64,000 bases of DNA, from assembly GCF_003254525.1 (NCBI RefSeq), contig NZ_QFYS01000005.1:1-64000 (forward strand). The letters are read 5' to 3'. Below are positions 8,116 through 16,642 of the stretch, piece after piece. Positions within the stretch are counted from its first letter, which is position 1. Every line of letters starts with the position of its first letter. The DNA comes from Phenylobacterium kunshanense (lineage in GTDB: Bacteria; Pseudomonadota; Alphaproteobacteria; Caulobacterales; Caulobacteraceae). Below the pieces are notes generated by a model. It had not been told where the DNA came from. It did no database searches and saw only the letters and a list, made by a program, of their open reading frames with translations. The translations under genes and the position numbers were made by a program.

Positions 8116-8166
8116 AACTACGAATCTGAGGGTCGGACGTTCGAATCGTTCCGGGCGCGCCATTTC
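8116..8166 (+). repeat. attachment-site copy: 3' end of tRNA-Arg(ACG)
   Basis: This is the second copy of the 51-bp attachment repeat, identical base for base to 6510-6560, again without a tRNA 5' half. It marks the right end of the mini-island. The opposite strand through this site encodes the short stretch often mis-annotated as a protein in genomes (GTIRTSDPQIRSL), which supports the tRNA origin. Confidence 0.85.
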
Positions 8167-8249
8167 CTCCCCACCGTTGAAGACATTGCGCTTTCACCGT
8201 CTGGGGAACCGTCTTCGGACGATCTTGGCGAAATCCCAATATCCCGCCT

Positions 8250-8420
8250 TTGGCCGTTACACTGTACCGGTTGGGCGAACTTGACGAGGCGTTGGCGCTC
8301 TTCGACGCCCCTGTCTCAAAGACGGCGATTCCGAACTTGGTCGCCAAGTGCAAGTGTGTGCAGCGTTGGCTTCAGGAACAGAAGTCGAGGACGCCGCAGC
8401 CGCGCCTCAGCAATTTCTAA
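8250..8420 (+). pseudogene. probable coding remnant beside the attachment site
   Basis: A plus-strand frame reading MAVTLYRLGELDEALALF and continuing to a TAA at 8418 has the high third-position G+C of real genes here. Its only start would be TTG at 8250, giving 56 residues with a basic C-terminus; the frame is open back to a stop near 8178. It may be the 3' end of a gene cut by the integration, or a small TPR-like protein. The rest of 8167-8539 shows nothing recognisable. Confidence 0.3.
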
Positions 8421-8539
8421 GGCGGCGTTTGGGACGAGGCTGACGGTGGTCAAGTCGATCCGCGCTGGCGCCGTGTGTTCCCGCCTCTCCCGTCCGCCTG
8501 GCTGACCTCGACGCGCACTCGCGCGCCGGGCGATCCGGC

Positions 8540-10342
8540 GTGCGCCGAATCTCAACCTATGCTTGGGTGATTCTGCGGGAACGGGACAACGGCGGGGAGA
8601 TGGTCGAAATTGCGGCGGATGTGACCCACCCCCAGGGTTACATCCGGTATTCGCGCACCGTAGCGGTGACGCGGCTCGTCCTCGTGGGCGGGCTCGTGGG
8701 ATTGCTGGCGTTCTACACCACCCCGCGGATCGCCGCGCTGGGGCTCGTGGAGTTCGTCCTGTACCTGGCGCTTCTGGCGGCCAGCGAGCTCGCCCGGCGC
8801 AGCCAGGACGGGCCCGCCGCGGTGCGCCGGCTGCGCCGGCAGGCGGATGCGCTGATGGTGCTGCTGGTGGCGAACGCCTGCGCCCTCGCCGCCGCCATCA
8901 GCCTCCACGACGGTGGTCGGCTGCGTGTGGAAGCAGCGCTGCTCGCGATCTGCGTCCTGTTGTTCGCCGCCCTCCGCGCCCACCAGGGACGGCTCAGCTA
9001 CGTGGTCGGCGTGGCGCCGCCCGCGGCGACCCTGATCTGGCTCGCCCTCGAGGAGAGCGGGGTCGCCACGCTGGGTGTGGACGCGCTGGCCATGTGCCTT
9101 TTCGTCGGCGCGGTCCTGGTCGTCACCTGGCGCCAGCAGGCGTCGGACACCGCGCTCGGGCGCGTGGCGCAGGACCTGCGGCGCAAGACCCTGGCGCTGA
9201 CCCATGCGGCGGATGAGGCGCGCGAGGCCATCGGCGCGAGGTCGCGGCTGCTGGCGGCGACAAGCCATGAGGTGCGAACGCCGCTGAACGCCGTCCTCGG
9301 GTTCGCCCAGGCGCTGCGCCGCCAGCCTCTCGCGCCAACCCAGGACGACCTCGCCCGCGGCATCGTGGACGGCGGGGAACAGCTGAGCCGACTGCTCGAT
9401 GGCATCCTCGCGGCCGCCGAGGGCGAGAAGGGCGCTGCCCGGCTGGATCTGGCGCCTTTCGACCTGCGGCAGCGAGTGCAGGGCGTGGCGCGGATCTGGC
9501 GGGAGGCCGCGGCCGCAATGGGCGTAGAGCTTCTGCTGGTCGATGACACGCCTGAGGTGTCTTTCGACATCGTCGCCGATGGCGCGAAGATCGAGCTGGC
9601 TCTGGTCACCCTGGTCGCCGGCGCGCTCAAGGTCACGCCGTCGGGCGGGCGGGTGCGGATCCGCCTGGCGGGGCTCGCGCGGGGCGGGCGGCTCGGCGTG
9701 CTCCTGGAAGTGGCCGACACCGGTCCGGCGATGTCGTTTCTCGATCGCGCGCGCGCCTTCGAGGCCTTCGGCGAGACCGAGCGTGGCCGACAGTCCGGCG
9801 ACAGCGGCCTGGCCCTGGCCCGCTCCTCCGCGAACGTCGTGCTTATGGACGGTGAGATGGGCGTAGAGACCCCGCCTGAGGGGACCGGCGCCGTCTTCTG
9901 GTTCGCCTTCAACGCTCCTGCCCATATGGCGCCATCCTCGCTTCACCCGACCGTCGCGCGCCGCCTCCGCGTGCTGGCGGCGGAGGACAATGCGGCGAAC
10001 CGCCGGGTGCTCGAGGCGCTGCTGGGCCATCTGCCCGTGGACCTGGTCTTTGCCGAGGATGGCGCGCAGGCGGTGTCCGTGTGGCGCGGCGGTTGCTTCG
10101 ACCTCATCCTGATGGACGCCAACATGCCGGTTATGAGCGGCGTGGACGCCGTGCGGACGATCCGGGCGGAATCCGGCGGCACGGGGCGTCCGCCGATCTG
10201 GATGCTCACCGCCAACGTCTCCGACGAGGACGTGGCCGCCTACCATGACGCGGGCGCGGACGGCATCCTGCGCAAGCCGATCGATTCCGTCGCCCTGTTC
10301 GATCTGCTGGCCGAGGTCTCGAACGCCCTGGATCCCAGGTAA
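8540..10342 (+). CDS. hybrid histidine kinase with receiver domain
   Basis: A 600-residue membrane sensor. Residues 40-197 hold about six hydrophobic segments, and there is no periplasmic domain. The dimerisation domain carries SHEVRTPLN with His243. The ATP-binding domain is degenerate: the N-box asparagine is absent (LVTLVAGALKVTP), the G1 box reads DTGPAM and the G2 box GDSGLALA. The C-terminal receiver has acidic residues AED near 481-483, phosphoacceptor Asp526 (LILMDANMP) and Lys579. It may work as a phosphatase or scaffold rather than a kinase. Starts are GTG 8540 or ATG 8600. It precedes the surface-glycan genes. Confidence 0.85.
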   Translation: MRRISTYAWVILRERDNGGEMVEIAADVTHPQGYIRYSRTVAVTRLVLVGGLVGLLAFYTTPRIAALGLVEFVLYLALLAASELARRSQDGPAAVRRLRRQADALMVLLVANACALAAAISLHDGGRLRVEAALLAICVLLFAALRAHQGRLSYVVGVAPPAATLIWLALEESGVATLGVDALAMCLFVGAVLVVTWRQQASDTALGRVAQDLRRKTLALTHAADEAREAIGARSRLLAATSHEVRTPLNAVLGFAQALRRQPLAPTQDDLARGIVDGGEQLSRLLDGILAAAEGEKGAARLDLAPFDLRQRVQGVARIWREAAAAMGVELLLVDDTPEVSFDIVADGAKIELALVTLVAGALKVTPSGGRVRIRLAGLARGGRLGVLLEVADTGPAMSFLDRARAFEAFGETERGRQSGDSGLALARSSANVVLMDGEMGVETPPEGTGAVFWFAFNAPAHMAPSSLHPTVARRLRVLAAEDNAANRRVLEALLGHLPVDLVFAEDGAQAVSVWRGGCFDLILMDANMPVMSGVDAVRTIRAESGGTGRPPIWMLTANVSDEDVAAYHDAGADGILRKPIDSVALFDLLAEVSNALDPR

Positions 10343-10454
10343 GGAGCGATCCTCCGGCCCGGCGGGCTCGGTCGCTACGAGCCGGTTCCGTTGTTTGAAC
10401 TCAGTCGTGCGGAACGGGTGTCCTCCCGTGCGAATTGCCCTCTAGAAAGAGGAC

Positions 10455-12143
10455 ATGACCCCCGACGCACAAAGTCCTCGCGGCCGTCTCGCCATCCTGC
10501 ACCCGCCCGGCCGAATGAGCCTGGAGCGCAACCCGTTCGGAAAGGACGTGGCCAATCTCCAGCTCTGGCAGGCGCTGGCGCGCCATGGGGGCTATGCCAG
10601 GATCGATGTCCTCGCGACCCGGCCGGTGGACGCCGCCGAAATCGCGTCGGACCTGTTCGGCGACGGGCCGCGACCAACGGAGATCGGATCCGACCTGGCG
10701 TCATTTTCGACGGCGCCGCGCGACGCCGGCATACTTTTGCGGGGGCAGCCGGACCTGCGCGACCTCGCCTGGTGGCGACGTCGGCGCTGGAGCGACCGGG
10801 CGTTCAGCCTCGCTGGCCTGATTCACACCTTGGCGCCGCCCGCGATGCGCCAGATCATCGCCGAGACCGCCGTGGCGCCCATGCATCCCTGGGACGCCCT
10901 GATCTGTACGTCGCCGAGCGTGCGCGAAAACCTCGAAGCCATGTTCGACGGGTGGGGGCGACACCTCGCCGAGCGCACCGGCGGCGTTCCGCCGCCCCGG
11001 CCCGCCTTGCCCGTCATCCCGCTCGGCGTGGAGGGCGCCGCCTTTGCCGAGCTGGCGGACCGTTCCGATGCGCGCGCTCGCCTGAGGGTCCGATACGGGC
11101 TCTCCGAGGACGACGTGCTGGTGCTTTGGGTTGGGCGGCTGTCCTACTACGAGAAGGCGTTTCCGCAACCGATGTTCAAGGCGCTGCAGCGGGCCGCCGA
11201 GGATACCGGCGTACGTGTGACGTTCGCCCTGGCGGGATGGTTTCCGGGGGCCAACGATCGCGGCTACTACGAGGAAGCGGCTCGGGCGCACGCGCCGTCG
11301 GTCGATGTGCGGTTCGAGGACGGCAACGACCGCGAATTGCTGGGCGACCTCTGGGCCGCGTCGGACATCTTCCTTTCGCTGGTGGACAACATCCAGGAGA
11401 CGTTCGGAATAACGCCGCTGGAGGCGATGGCTTGCGGGCTTCCCGTGGTGGTCAGCGACTGGGACGGCTACCGGTCCACGGTCCGCGACGGGGTCGAGGG
11501 GTTCCTGGTCCCGACGCTGATGGGGCCCGCGGGCGGCGGCATGGGCGCGGCCATGGTCGAACGGCACACGATCGACAGCGCTTCGTATCAATCCTACGTC
11601 GGCTCGGTCGCACAGCACACGGCCGTTCATATCGGGCGGGCGGCCGGCGGGCTGGCCGAACTCATCGGCAATCGAGACCTGCGTCGGCGCATGGGCGCGG
11701 CCGGGCGGGCGCGGGTGGCGGCGGCCTTCGACTGGACCGTGGTCGCGCGGCAGATCCACGCCCTGACCGACGAACTCGCCGCGATCCGGGCGTCCAGCGC
11801 CGACCCCCTGGTCAGCCTCGCGGCTGATCCCGTGAAGGGCGATCCGTTCCGCGACTTCGCCGGCTTCGCCACGAGCGGGCTGGCGTTGGAAAGCCGCCTG
11901 TGGCCGGTCAAAGGCGTGTCGCCGGATTCGGTGCGCGGCGCGGCGATGGTGGCTCTCGACGCGGCTTTTTCCGGCTTCCGGGCGGCGCCGGAGATTTGCG
12001 CCCAGGCCTTCCTGAGGCTGGAAGCGAGCGGCGGCGCGACGGTCCGAGAGGTGCTGGCCGCCTTTCCCGCGCCTCAAAGGCGGGCCGTGGAGCTTGGCTT
12101 GGCCTGGATGGCGAAGATGGGCTTCGTCGACTGGCTGACCTGA
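10455..12143 (+). CDS. GT4-type glycosyltransferase with C-terminal helical extension
   Basis: A 562-residue cytoplasmic glycosyltransferase of the GT-B fold. Residues about 215-400 contain the GT4 nucleotide-sugar domain: VLVLWVGRLSYYEKAF, then DNIQETFGITPLEAMACGLPVVVSDWDG. After the transferase comes a ~100-residue extension ending VELGLAWMAKMGFVDWLT. The gene at 29902 encodes the same architecture, so the two are paralogues bracketing the surface locus. The ATG follows AAGAGG. The stop is nine bases from the convergent ABC transporter gene. Donor and acceptor sugars are unknown; polysaccharide or glycoprotein synthesis is likely from the context. Confidence 0.85.
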   Translation: MTPDAQSPRGRLAILHPPGRMSLERNPFGKDVANLQLWQALARHGGYARIDVLATRPVDAAEIASDLFGDGPRPTEIGSDLASFSTAPRDAGILLRGQPDLRDLAWWRRRRWSDRAFSLAGLIHTLAPPAMRQIIAETAVAPMHPWDALICTSPSVRENLEAMFDGWGRHLAERTGGVPPPRPALPVIPLGVEGAAFAELADRSDARARLRVRYGLSEDDVLVLWVGRLSYYEKAFPQPMFKALQRAAEDTGVRVTFALAGWFPGANDRGYYEEAARAHAPSVDVRFEDGNDRELLGDLWAASDIFLSLVDNIQETFGITPLEAMACGLPVVVSDWDGYRSTVRDGVEGFLVPTLMGPAGGGMGAAMVERHTIDSASYQSYVGSVAQHTAVHIGRAAGGLAELIGNRDLRRRMGAAGRARVAAAFDWTVVARQIHALTDELAAIRASSADPLVSLAADPVKGDPFRDFAGFATSGLALESRLWPVKGVSPDSVRGAAMVALDAAFSGFRAAPEICAQAFLRLEASGGATVREVLAAFPAPQRRAVELGLAWMAKMGFVDWLT

Positions 12144-12152
12144 CCCGAGGGA

Positions 12153-12899
12153 TCAGTCCGCGAGCAACTGGTCCAGCTTGCGGATGTCCACTACCTCAGA
12201 CGCCACGCCGCCCTCCATCCGCATGACCTTGTTGCAGTAGAGCTTCAGCAGCGGGACCTCGTGGGTCGCCAGGACCAGGATGCCCGCGCGCTCGACCAGC
12301 TTGAGCAGGCGCTTGTGAGCCAGCTTCTGGAAGTCCTGGTCGCCCACCGCGATCCATTCGTCCATCAGCAGGACGTCGGCCTCGACGGCGGTGGCGGCGG
12401 CGAAGGCGAGGCGGCCCTGCATGCCGGCCGAATAGGTCTTCACCGGCATGGCGAGAAACGGGCCGAGGCCGGTGAAGTCGGCGATCTCGTCCATCCGCTC
12501 CTCGATCTCGCGGGAGGAGAGGCCAGCGATACGACCGCGCAGGCGGATGTTCTCATAGCCCGTCGCCGAGGGATCGATCCCCAGGCTGAGGTCGAGAAGG
12601 GCGGCGATCCGGCCCTGAACCTCGATCGTGCCTTCGTCAGGCTCGTAGGCGCCTGAAAGGGCGCGCAGCAGGGTGGTCTTGCCGGACCCGTTGTGGCCGA
12701 TCAGACCTAGGCGGTCGCCGGCCTTGAGTTGCAGGTTGACGTGCGAGAGCGCGGTCACGTCGGTGACGCCGGCGTGGCGGCCGAGGACGCCCCCGACGGA
12801 CACGGCGCGCGCCAGCGCCTTCTTCAGCGACTTGGCGTCGGCGCCATAGACCGGGAACCGGATCGTCAGGTCGGTGCAGGTGATCGAGGCCGTGGTCAT
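12153..12899 (-). CDS. ABC-2 polysaccharide exporter, ATP-binding subunit (KpsT/TagH/Wzt type)
   Basis: A 248-residue ATPase with Walker A GHNGSGKTT, the signature-like YSAGMQGRLAFA and Walker B VLLMDEW. This divergent signature is typical of capsule, teichoic acid and O-antigen exporters. The C-terminal carbohydrate-binding domain found in long Wzt proteins is absent. It overlaps the permease gene by four bases (ATGA), so the two are translated together. It powers export of a lipid-linked glycan across the inner membrane. Confidence 0.9.
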   Translation of the reverse strand: MTTASITCTDLTIRFPVYGADAKSLKKALARAVSVGGVLGRHAGVTDVTALSHVNLQLKAGDRLGLIGHNGSGKTTLLRALSGAYEPDEGTIEVQGRIAALLDLSLGIDPSATGYENIRLRGRIAGLSSREIEERMDEIADFTGLGPFLAMPVKTYSAGMQGRLAFAAATAVEADVLLMDEWIAVGDQDFQKLAHKRLLKLVERAGILVLATHEVPLLKLYCNKVMRMEGGVASEVVDIRKLDQLLAD

Positions 12900-13729
12900 A
12901 GGTAGTGGACGATCCGGCGGCGGGTGCGGGCGAAGATGGTGAAGGTGACGAGCCAGCCGAAGATCGCCATCAGCACCAGCACCACATAGGTCTGGGGCGC
13001 GACGGCCTGGCCGAGCAGCGGCGCCCGAACCGCCTGGAGCAGGTGGTAGAACGGGTTCCAGTCGAGAAAGACCTGGTGCTTGCCGAACCGGTCGGGCAAC
13101 CAGAACACCGGCGTCATGAAGATGGCGAACTGCATGACAGAAACCACGATCGGCGGGATGTCGCGGTACCGCGCCGAGGCGATGCCCGCCAGCAGCGAAG
13201 CCCAGCCGGCGTTCAGCAGCATCAGCAGGACGCCGGCGGCGGCCTGAAGCGGGTTGGCGTCTCGCCAGGCGTCGAAATAGACCAGCATGCCCACCACGAT
13301 GACCAGGTGGTGCAGCAGGTTGATCAGGTTCCGGAAGATCGTGCGCCAGACAAAGGTGAACATCGGCAGGCTAGTCTGGGACAGCATGCCTGCCGCCTGG
13401 ACGAAGGTATCGCATCCCTCGTTGATCGTGCCGGTCATGACGCCGAAAAAGACGATGCCCAGCGCCACGTAAGGCAGGAACTCGTTGAGCGGCAGATTGA
13501 AGAGGCTGGCGTAGAGCACGCCGATGCCCAGAACCATCAGGCCCATGGACAAGGTGATCCAGAACGGCCCGAGGATCGAGCCGCGGTATCGGGAACCCAC
13601 GTCATGCGTCGCGAGCGACCAGGCCAGGCCGAGGCGCTGGAAAGAGTTCGTCAGGTCCCGGAACGCCATCTGCAGTTGGAACAGCGCGCCGCGCCGTCCG
13701 GTCCGCAGCATGTGGGTGGCGGTGTCCAT
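12896..13729 (-). CDS. ABC-2 polysaccharide exporter, permease subunit (KpsM/TagG/Wzm type)
   Basis: A 277-residue membrane protein with six hydrophobic segments in the ABC-2 arrangement and an N-terminal amphipathic region. Family features include SRYRGSILGPFWITLSMG near residues 47-64 and a C-terminal region of short hydrophobic helices ending TRRRIVHYL. It forms the channel for the ATPase encoded just downstream. It is divergent from the GT2 gene at 13822, and the ~90-base gap between them must hold both promoters; no clear promoter motif is visible there. Confidence 0.9.
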   Translation of the reverse strand: MDTATHMLRTGRRGALFQLQMAFRDLTNSFQRLGLAWSLATHDVGSRYRGSILGPFWITLSMGLMVLGIGVLYASLFNLPLNEFLPYVALGIVFFGVMTGTINEGCDTFVQAAGMLSQTSLPMFTFVWRTIFRNLINLLHHLVIVVGMLVYFDAWRDANPLQAAAGVLLMLLNAGWASLLAGIASARYRDIPPIVVSVMQFAIFMTPVFWLPDRFGKHQVFLDWNPFYHLLQAVRAPLLGQAVAPQTYVVLVLMAIFGWLVTFTIFARTRRRIVHYL

Positions 13730-13821
13730 GGCCTCTCCCGGCAGAAGGCGAGCGAGGTATCAGCCGGGGTACCCGCGCGCAAGGACGGCGCCGGTCGCGC
13801 TTTGATTGTTCCTCGAGTTCC

Positions 13822-14901
13822 ATGCTAGCCGAGGCCGTGGCCCGACCCGCGACCGTTCCTTCCCCTGACCGCCCCGCCCGTCCGGCGCCGGGCGTGCCGG
13901 CCGTATCGCTCGAGGGCGCCGGCGTCTGGCTGGTGGTGCCCTGCTACAAGGTCAGGGCTCACATCCTGCAGGTTATCCGTCGCACCCCCGCGTGGTTCGA
14001 GGGGATCGTCTGCGTGGACGACGCCTGTCCCGATGGCTCCGGGGACTTCATCGAGGCCGAGAACACCGACCCTCGGGTGGTGGTGGTACGCCTGCCGAAG
14101 AATCAGGGCGTGGGCGGCGCGACCCTCGCCGGCTACGCCGAGGCGGCGCGGCGCGGCGCCCGCGTCATGGTCAAGGTCGACGGCGACGATCAGATGGACC
14201 TCGGCTATGCGGCGCAACTGGTCGCCCCGATCCTGCTGGGCGAGGCCGACTACGCCAAGGGCAACCGGTTCACCTCGATCAGCCATCTGACGACGATGCC
14301 TACCGTCCGGGTGCTCGGAAACGCGATGCTGAGCTTCCTGGCCAAGCTCTCGACCGGCTACTGGAACATCTTCGATCCGACCAACGGGTACACGGCCATC
14401 GAGGCCAATGTGGCGAAGCTGGTGATGCAGAAGCGGGTGTCGCGCCGGTTCTTCTTCGAGACCGACCTGCTCTACCATCTCGGCACCCTTCGGGCCGTGG
14501 TCCGCGATGTCCCGATGCCGGCCCGGTACGCGGACGAAGTCTCCAACATCCGCATCGGCGCTATCGTGGGGCCCTTTGCCCTCAGGCATGTCCGGAACTT
14601 CGCCCAGCGGATCGTGGGCCAGTATTTCGTTCGCGATTTCAATGCGGCCAGTCTGGAGCTGGTCTTCGGCGCCTGCTTCTCGCTGTTCGGCGTCGCCTAC
14701 GCCCTGAGCTACCTGGCGAACCGCGTCCCGGGCCAGGCGGCCTCGGCGGGCATCGTCATGCTGGCGGCGTTGCCGGTGATCCTGGGCGTGCAGTTCCTGC
14801 TCCAGGCCGTGAACTTCGACGTGCTGAACGTGCCGAGCCGGCCGATCCACCCCTACCTGGCCGTCCTCCGCGAGCTGGAGAGCGAGGAGGCGCCGGCGTG
14901 A
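13822..14901 (+). CDS. GT2 glycosyltransferase with C-terminal membrane anchor
   Basis: A 359-residue GT-A-fold transferase. The opening WLVVPCYKVRAHI, the VDDACPDGS motif and the DxD-type VDGDDQMD near residue 118 are typical of dolichyl/polyprenyl-phosphate sugar synthases. Two hydrophobic segments follow near residues 270-295 and 305-330. It likely transfers a sugar from a nucleotide donor to polyprenyl phosphate at the inner membrane. It overlaps the small transporter gene downstream by four bases, and the next membrane protein could use the product. This three-gene set resembles the arrangement used to attach lipid-linked sugars on the periplasmic side. Confidence 0.88.
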   Translation: MLAEAVARPATVPSPDRPARPAPGVPAVSLEGAGVWLVVPCYKVRAHILQVIRRTPAWFEGIVCVDDACPDGSGDFIEAENTDPRVVVVRLPKNQGVGGATLAGYAEAARRGARVMVKVDGDDQMDLGYAAQLVAPILLGEADYAKGNRFTSISHLTTMPTVRVLGNAMLSFLAKLSTGYWNIFDPTNGYTAIEANVAKLVMQKRVSRRFFFETDLLYHLGTLRAVVRDVPMPARYADEVSNIRIGAIVGPFALRHVRNFAQRIVGQYFVRDFNAASLELVFGACFSLFGVAYALSYLANRVPGQAASAGIVMLAALPVILGVQFLLQAVNFDVLNVPSRPIHPYLAVLRELESEEAPA

Positions 14902-15254
14902 GCCCCAAGGACATCGCGCTCTGCAGCGTCTTCGCCGTGGCCCTGCCCCTGGGGCAGATGCTGTTCAAGTGGGGCGCGGTCTACAACGAGCGGCTGTCGG
15001 GGCCCTTTCTCGCCCGGGTCGTCGTCAACTATCCGCTGATCGGCGCCTTCGCCTGGTACGGGCTGACGGCGCTCCTGTGGTTCTACGTCCTGACGCGCGT
15101 CCCCCTGTCGCTCGCCTACGCCTTCTCGCTGGTCGGCTCGTGCCTGGTGCCGCTGGCCGGCTGGCTGGTGTTCAAGGAACAGGCCTCCTGGACCATGATC
15201 GCCGGATACGCGCTGATGGTGGCGGGGCTCTTCCTCATCGTGCGCCCCGCATGA
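14898..15254 (+). CDS. small four-helix EamA/SMR-type transporter
   Basis: A 118-residue protein with four predicted transmembrane helices and the FKWGAVYNE and LPLGQMLF features of EamA/SMR relatives such as ArnE/ArnF. Starting with GTG in a GTGA overlap with the GT2 stop, it probably flips or helps move the lipid-linked sugar made upstream. A later ATGA overlap links it to the next gene. The frame extends upstream within the GT2 gene, but composition and the overlap define the start. Confidence 0.8.
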   Translation: MSPKDIALCSVFAVALPLGQMLFKWGAVYNERLSGPFLARVVVNYPLIGAFAWYGLTALLWFYVLTRVPLSLAYAFSLVGSCLVPLAGWLVFKEQASWTMIAGYALMVAGLFLIVRPA

Positions 15255-16642
15255 GGGGTTCGGCGTCCGCGGGATCGGCGGCGCGCTGGACGCTGTGGCT
15301 CGTCCTGCTGGGCGGCTATGTGCTGATGCTGCGCCTCAACCTGCCGGGGCATCTGTCGGTGGACTCCGTTCTGGCCCTGCACGAAGGCCGGTTCGGCGTG
15401 CGGACCACGTGGAACCCGGCGATCTTCGGCTGGCTGCTGGGGGTGTTCGACCGCATCCATACCGGGACCGCCGTGGCGGTGGCGGCCAGCGGGGCGTTGC
15501 TGTTCGGAAGCTGGGCCCTACTGCCCGTCGTGCGGGCGCGGACGAGCTGGCTTGCGCCCGCCGCAGCCCTGGGGCTCATCGCCCTGCCGCAGGCGCTGAT
15601 CTATCCGGCCATCGTCTGGAAGGACGTATGGTTCGCGGAGGCGGCGATCGCCGGATTCGTGGTCCTCGCGCTGGGTCTGCGCCGATCGGACCAGCGGGCG
15701 CCCTGGCCCCACCTAGCCTTTGCGGCGCTGCTGTTCGCAGTGGCGGGCCTGTTGCGTCAGAACGGCCTTATCATGGTGTTCCCTGCCGCGCTCGCCATCG
15801 CCTGGGCGCGGTCCGGCCGGGGATGGTTGCGAAGCCTCTCCCTCGCCGCCGGCTGGATCGTCGCGGTGGCGGCCCTGACGCTGCTGCTCAGCGCCACCGC
15901 CAAGCCGCAGGGCGCCGGCGCGCCGGACGGGGCGGGAGAAAAGGGCCTGCGCCTGCTGGCGACCTACGACATCGCCGCGGCGGCCGCACTGCAGCCAGGC
16001 CGGCCCACCCCGCGGATCGACGCTGTCGCCCCTGACGTCGGCGCCTACCTCCGGGCCAACGCCCAGCGTCTCTATGCGCCCGAGCGCGTGGACGTGCTGA
16101 CCGCCGACCGGACCCTGGCCCTGGGGCTGAAGCGCGTCCCCAGGCGGGTGATCCGGGCTGAGTGGCTGGACCTCATCACGAACGATCCCGGCCTGTGGCT
16201 CCGCGCCCGGATGCTGGCCTTCCACCAGGTCGCCGGCACGCCAGTGATCGACCGGTGCCTGCCGGTGACCCTGGGCGTCGAGGGGCCGGCCGGCACGCTG
16301 CAGGCGCTGGAGATGTCCCCTCGCCGGACCGCCGCCGACGGGCGGCTCTACAACTACGTCACCTGGTTCCTGGACACGCCGGCCATGTCGCACCTCGCCT
16401 ATGCGGCGCTCGCCCTGGCGCTGCTCGGCGTCCTGCTCGTTCGCCGCGATCCGGCCGATCTTGCGATCGCGGCGATGCTGGGGGGCGCGCTGGCGTTCGC
16501 GGCGAGCTTCCTGGCGATCTCGATCGCCTGCGACTACCGCTACCTGTATGTGCTCGACGTCGCGGCCCTGACCGGCCTGCTGTACCTGGCGGTCGATCCG
16601 CGGATCAGTCGTCGGCCAGAGCGGCGTCGAGCTCGACGTTGA
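15251..16642 (+). CDS. polytopic membrane protein, GT-C glycosyltransferase-like
   Basis: A 463-residue protein with about ten hydrophobic helices and a large non-membrane section near residues 220-370. An early extracytoplasmic loop contains HLSVDSVLALHEGRFG, in the position where GT-C enzymes carry their acidic catalytic residues. With the upstream GT2 enzyme and small flippase it probably transfers a sugar from polyprenyl phosphate to a glycan in the periplasm. No close family name is recognisable by eye. Its stop codon overlaps the convergent sulfotransferase gene by 38 bases. Confidence 0.7.
   Translation: MRGSASAGSAARWTLWLVLLGGYVLMLRLNLPGHLSVDSVLALHEGRFGVRTTWNPAIFGWLLGVFDRIHTGTAVAVAASGALLFGSWALLPVVRARTSWLAPAAALGLIALPQALIYPAIVWKDVWFAEAAIAGFVVLALGLRRSDQRAPWPHLAFAALLFAVAGLLRQNGLIMVFPAALAIAWARSGRGWLRSLSLAAGWIVAVAALTLLLSATAKPQGAGAPDGAGEKGLRLLATYDIAAAAALQPGRPTPRIDAVAPDVGAYLRANAQRLYAPERVDVLTADRTLALGLKRVPRRVIRAEWLDLITNDPGLWLRARMLAFHQVAGTPVIDRCLPVTLGVEGPAGTLQALEMSPRRTAADGRLYNYVTWFLDTPAMSHLAYAALALALLGVLLVRRDPADLAIAAMLGGALAFAASFLAISIACDYRYLYVLDVAALTGLLYLAVDPRISRRPERRRARR

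Larger units (their letters stand above)
6510..8166. mobile_element. mini-island between two tRNA-Arg attachment repeats
   Basis: The stretch between the two 51-bp direct repeats carries a small ORF, an SDH-type serine protease and several GTTTACAG-type repeats, but no integrase of its own. The recombinase immediately to the left (4801-6336) may serve it. The layout fits tandem or successive integrations into one tRNA-Arg gene lying outside the window, with this segment as the distal unit. It could also be one larger island in which 6510 is an internal att copy. Confidence 0.65.

Noticed and set aside
8099..8353. Short minus-strand ORF containing GTIRTSDPQIRSL.
   Set aside because: It is the reverse complement of the tRNA-Arg 3' end, a known source of spurious annotated proteins.
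8552..10246. 564-codon minus-strand frame over the histidine kinase.
   Set aside because: Antisense of a clear kinase/receiver gene with shadow composition.
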